Position numbers and translations under genes: made by a program | The notes under the pieces: generated by a model | Databases searched by the model: none | The model's input: the letters and a program-made list of their open reading frames with translations, nothing else | What the model was told of the DNA's origin: nothing | Assembly: GCA_020055645.1 (NCBI GenBank) | Contig: CM034546.1 | Span: forward strand, 106,148,875 to 106,212,874 | Length of the DNA stretch: 64,000 bases | Reading direction: 5' to 3' | Source of the DNA: Tomocerus qinae | Lineage: Eukaryota > Arthropoda > Collembola > Entomobryomorpha > Tomoceridae | Shown: positions 61,617 to 64,000 of the stretch, piece by piece | How positions within the stretch are numbered: position 1 is the first letter of the stretch | Layout: each line of letters starts with the position of its first letter

Positions 61617-64000
61617 TCAAGCAGAAAAATTAATATCCATCATTCCTCTCTGCATGCCATGACCATGATATTTGATTTCATCTGGTGTATAAAACATTTT
61701 GTTGATAGGCATTTCATCAGGCGCCTCTAGTCCAGAAGGAACAGCATGAACATACATGCCAGATTCTTGTCCTCGAGACCAAATCATATGCATATCACCA
61801 GAAATTGAATGATCAGCCTGATCCATAGCCCACATTTTTCTCCTGAATATTAATGTCGTTTTCCCGTTCATTTCCCAACCTGTTGCAGAACTACAGAAGA
61901 AAAAGTATCAAAGTTCAACTTGTCAAATGTAGGTGCTCTAAATAGATTTAATCATGATAACATTATTGATTCATTTACGTAATATCATCCCAACCACCCC
62001 AAATCTCATCCAACCGAGGAGTAGACTGGTCTCGTGTATAATAATCTCGTATTCTTGAAAACATTCCTCGAGCTGCTCCGATAGTAATATCAGTGCAATC
62101 CATTGCATGGAAAGTGCCTTTCACTGGAGCATACTAGTTCAAAATTGTAACAATCAAAACCAATTATACTGAAGCAGGACTGATAAAACGACAAGCACAC
62201 TTCAAAAAGTAATTACCGTTACGATGTATTTAGCACTTAACGGTGTATTAATAAGAAATTGATGATTAATAATTTGGAAATGAACTTACAGCCGAATCTC
62301 TAACTTTCATATGTCCTGGTTGTGTCATTGCAGCATTGCTTACCATTCTGGAGCTACGGTTATGATTGGCTGAAAGATAAGATTTGGACATCCAGTTCTG
62401 GTTAGGAGACATCATATTATAATTCATATTCATACCCCTGCAATTTATTAAGATAAATAAAATTGTCATGATTTAGTATGTACGCATGCAACCATTAGGT
62501 AGCTACGTGTCTGATAAAGTTTAGTATACAAAACAGAAATCACGAAAATTTACATCATTGGGTCGTCAATGGCAGGAAACTGTTTGCATGATTCATCAGA
62601 CGATTTGGGTCTAAGGCCTAAGGCTCCGAAAGAGGTTCCCATTATCTCCATTACAAATTCTATCTCCTTCATCTGCTCAATTGCAGCAGGGATCATCTAA
62701 ATTAAGTGTAATTACTTTAAATATGTACCCTTAACACTCTGAGCGATGAAACAGAACAAACGCAGAGAAAGTGTGATATTATAGCCAATAAAATTAGTAA
62801 ATGGCTATTTATGACCGTAAATAAATATTTATTAAAATGTATCATTAAGATATATACCTTGTAGTAAAGGCTGACTTTATCGTTCAACATCTTCATTTTA
62901 TACATAGAATGATCTAAGTTCTGATATGTAGGGAGCATAGCCATATTCACCATTGCACATTTCTCTCCATGAAAGCCTGGGGCACAGAAACACTGCCGAG
63001 AAGGATAATTAGTACCTCTAATGTGTATGCATACACCACGACCACTGCAGTCCATATCTATTCACAAAAATTGCATTCTCAGAATTAAAGTTTTCTTTCA
63101 TATCGACATTTTTTAAAATTAAATTATCACAATCACGCAAGATCTCTTTGGACTACATAATCAAAGCAACAAGGCTTACCAGAATCGCACTCTTCATCAT
63201 ATTGGCACAATGGACCTGAAAATCCTGTGTAATAATATTTTAGCTATTAGAATATTTAAGATTTACTGAAATCATATTATGATTGAATCAATGAAATGGT
63301 GACAAATGAAGTTTGTGCCTTTGTAACAGTAGCAAAAGTTTCCATTTGGCATTCCTCGTCCATTGCAATTATTACTGAACATTCGTTTGTCAACAATATC
63401 TACATCTGCACAACTATGATATTCGTATGTCTCTCCAAATTCTATTGCTTGGCGAACCAAACGGATGACACAATCTGAGCAGGGCATTTCTGGTATCTGA
63501 ACTACGTGGGACTGTGCTCTGTTACCCATTATAGTCAAAATTAATCATTATTTTTGAAAATTATGATATAATTGCTTCACAAATAGTTTTATTATTCAAA
63601 TTACGTAGGATTGCCCATGACAAAATGTTTTCCTGGTTCTAATCGAGTTAGATTGGCTATCATTATGTAGTTTCTGTCCATCAGCTCCAGTCGATATCCT
63701 CCCTATTAAGAATCGTATGAATGTGTACCCATACAAATATGTTACGAAAGAATCGAATGAAACTGAAAACAAATTTTGATTTTAATAATTTAAAAAATGT
63801 TCTACCCTATGTGGATAAGCCATGCTCCATGTAAAGTTCATGTACATGCCAGTAGGAATAGATGTCCTTATCCAACCTAATGAATTCAAATCATAATAAA
63901 GTTATCATCACCGTTACTCAAAGTGATTGTTTATAAATTACATTCTATTAGAGTTTTAATTAAAATTCTTGAACATAGTAATCTGAAGGTAAAGTAAACT
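61617..64000 (-). CDS. EGF-like and DOMON-domain secreted protein (5' end beyond window)
   Basis: Nine 3' exons in the window: 63806-63876, 63605-63702, 63319-63518, 63180-63224, 62858-63057, 62554-62696, 62290-62437, 61979-62133, 61617-61890; 443 residues to the stop, all phases consistent. An N-terminal domain (TGMYMNFTWSMAYPHR, CSDCVIRLVRQAIEFGETYEYHSCADVDIV) is followed by EGF-like modules (CNGRGMPNGNFCYCYKGFSG; CSGRGVCIHIRG with CFCAPGFHGEKC). A Met-rich linker leads to a DOMON domain from about FHAMDCTDITIG, with IWGGWDDITSATGWEMNGKT, FRRKMWAMDQADHSI and MHMIWSRGQ, reaching the C-terminus. DOMON domains bind haem or sugars outside the cell. The intron after CYCYK appears to use a GC donor. 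63877-64000 is intron; the start and any signal peptide lie to the right. Confidence 0.8.

Overview
This is a eukaryotic nuclear window, AT-rich, with spliced genes. Nearly all introns are GT-AG and many are short. It is most consistent with an arthropod: there is an arthropod-type 18S rRNA, an ionotropic receptor, a secreted LDLa-bearing serine protease homologue, a lipid-binding protein resembling the allergen-7/JHBP group, small tetraspanins and TATA/Inr promoters. A non-insect hexapod such as a springtail is possible, but I cannot prove the taxon from sequence alone. Exon models below were built by hand from splice sites, reading phase and family alignment; in the models called complete, every junction keeps frame.

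Layout. 0-2.1 kb: the end of an rDNA unit on the minus strand (ITS1 fragment, complete 18S), followed by external-spacer and intergenic DNA to 6.3 kb. 6.3-8.5 kb: a secreted Trp/Gln-repeat gene (+) with an intronless, probably GPI-anchored cysteine-rich gene nested on the opposite strand inside its intron. 9.5-12.0 kb: a catalytically dead serine-protease homologue (-) whose LDLa and Sushi-like modules lie C-terminal to the protease fold. 16.2-18.9 kb: a ten-exon BTB-BACK-Kelch gene (+). 21.0-23.6 kb: an ionotropic receptor (+). 24.0-26.1 and 34.2-36.0 kb: two tetraspanin genes (-) with matching exon structure, pushed apart by a deep transposon nest at 26.3-33.3 kb. 37.2-41.8 kb: a TIR element, a mucin-like GPI-tailed exon (-) and a second giant fold-back element. 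43.2-46.3 kb: the allergen-7/JHBP-like gene (-). 47.5-49.3 kb: a casein kinase 1-alpha-like gene (-). 49.8-50.6 kb: a hAT-type element. 51.3-57.3 kb: a small secreted protein and a large Arg/Glu-rich secreted protein (-) that share a C-terminal cysteine motif. 58.0-61.1 kb: a secreted cysteine-rich protein of unknown family (-). 61.6 kb to the window end: the 3' part of an EGF/DOMON secreted protein (-).

The genes do not form a pathway. The recurring theme is secreted or surface proteins; the intracellular genes are the Kelch adaptor and CK1. The most striking architecture is the transposon nest. A short MITE was split by an approximately 1.9-kb palindrome, one arm of which then took at least five further insertions, one of them itself split. 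The intact opposite arm and a nearby intact MITE copy act as internal references, so the empty sites and target duplications can be read directly.
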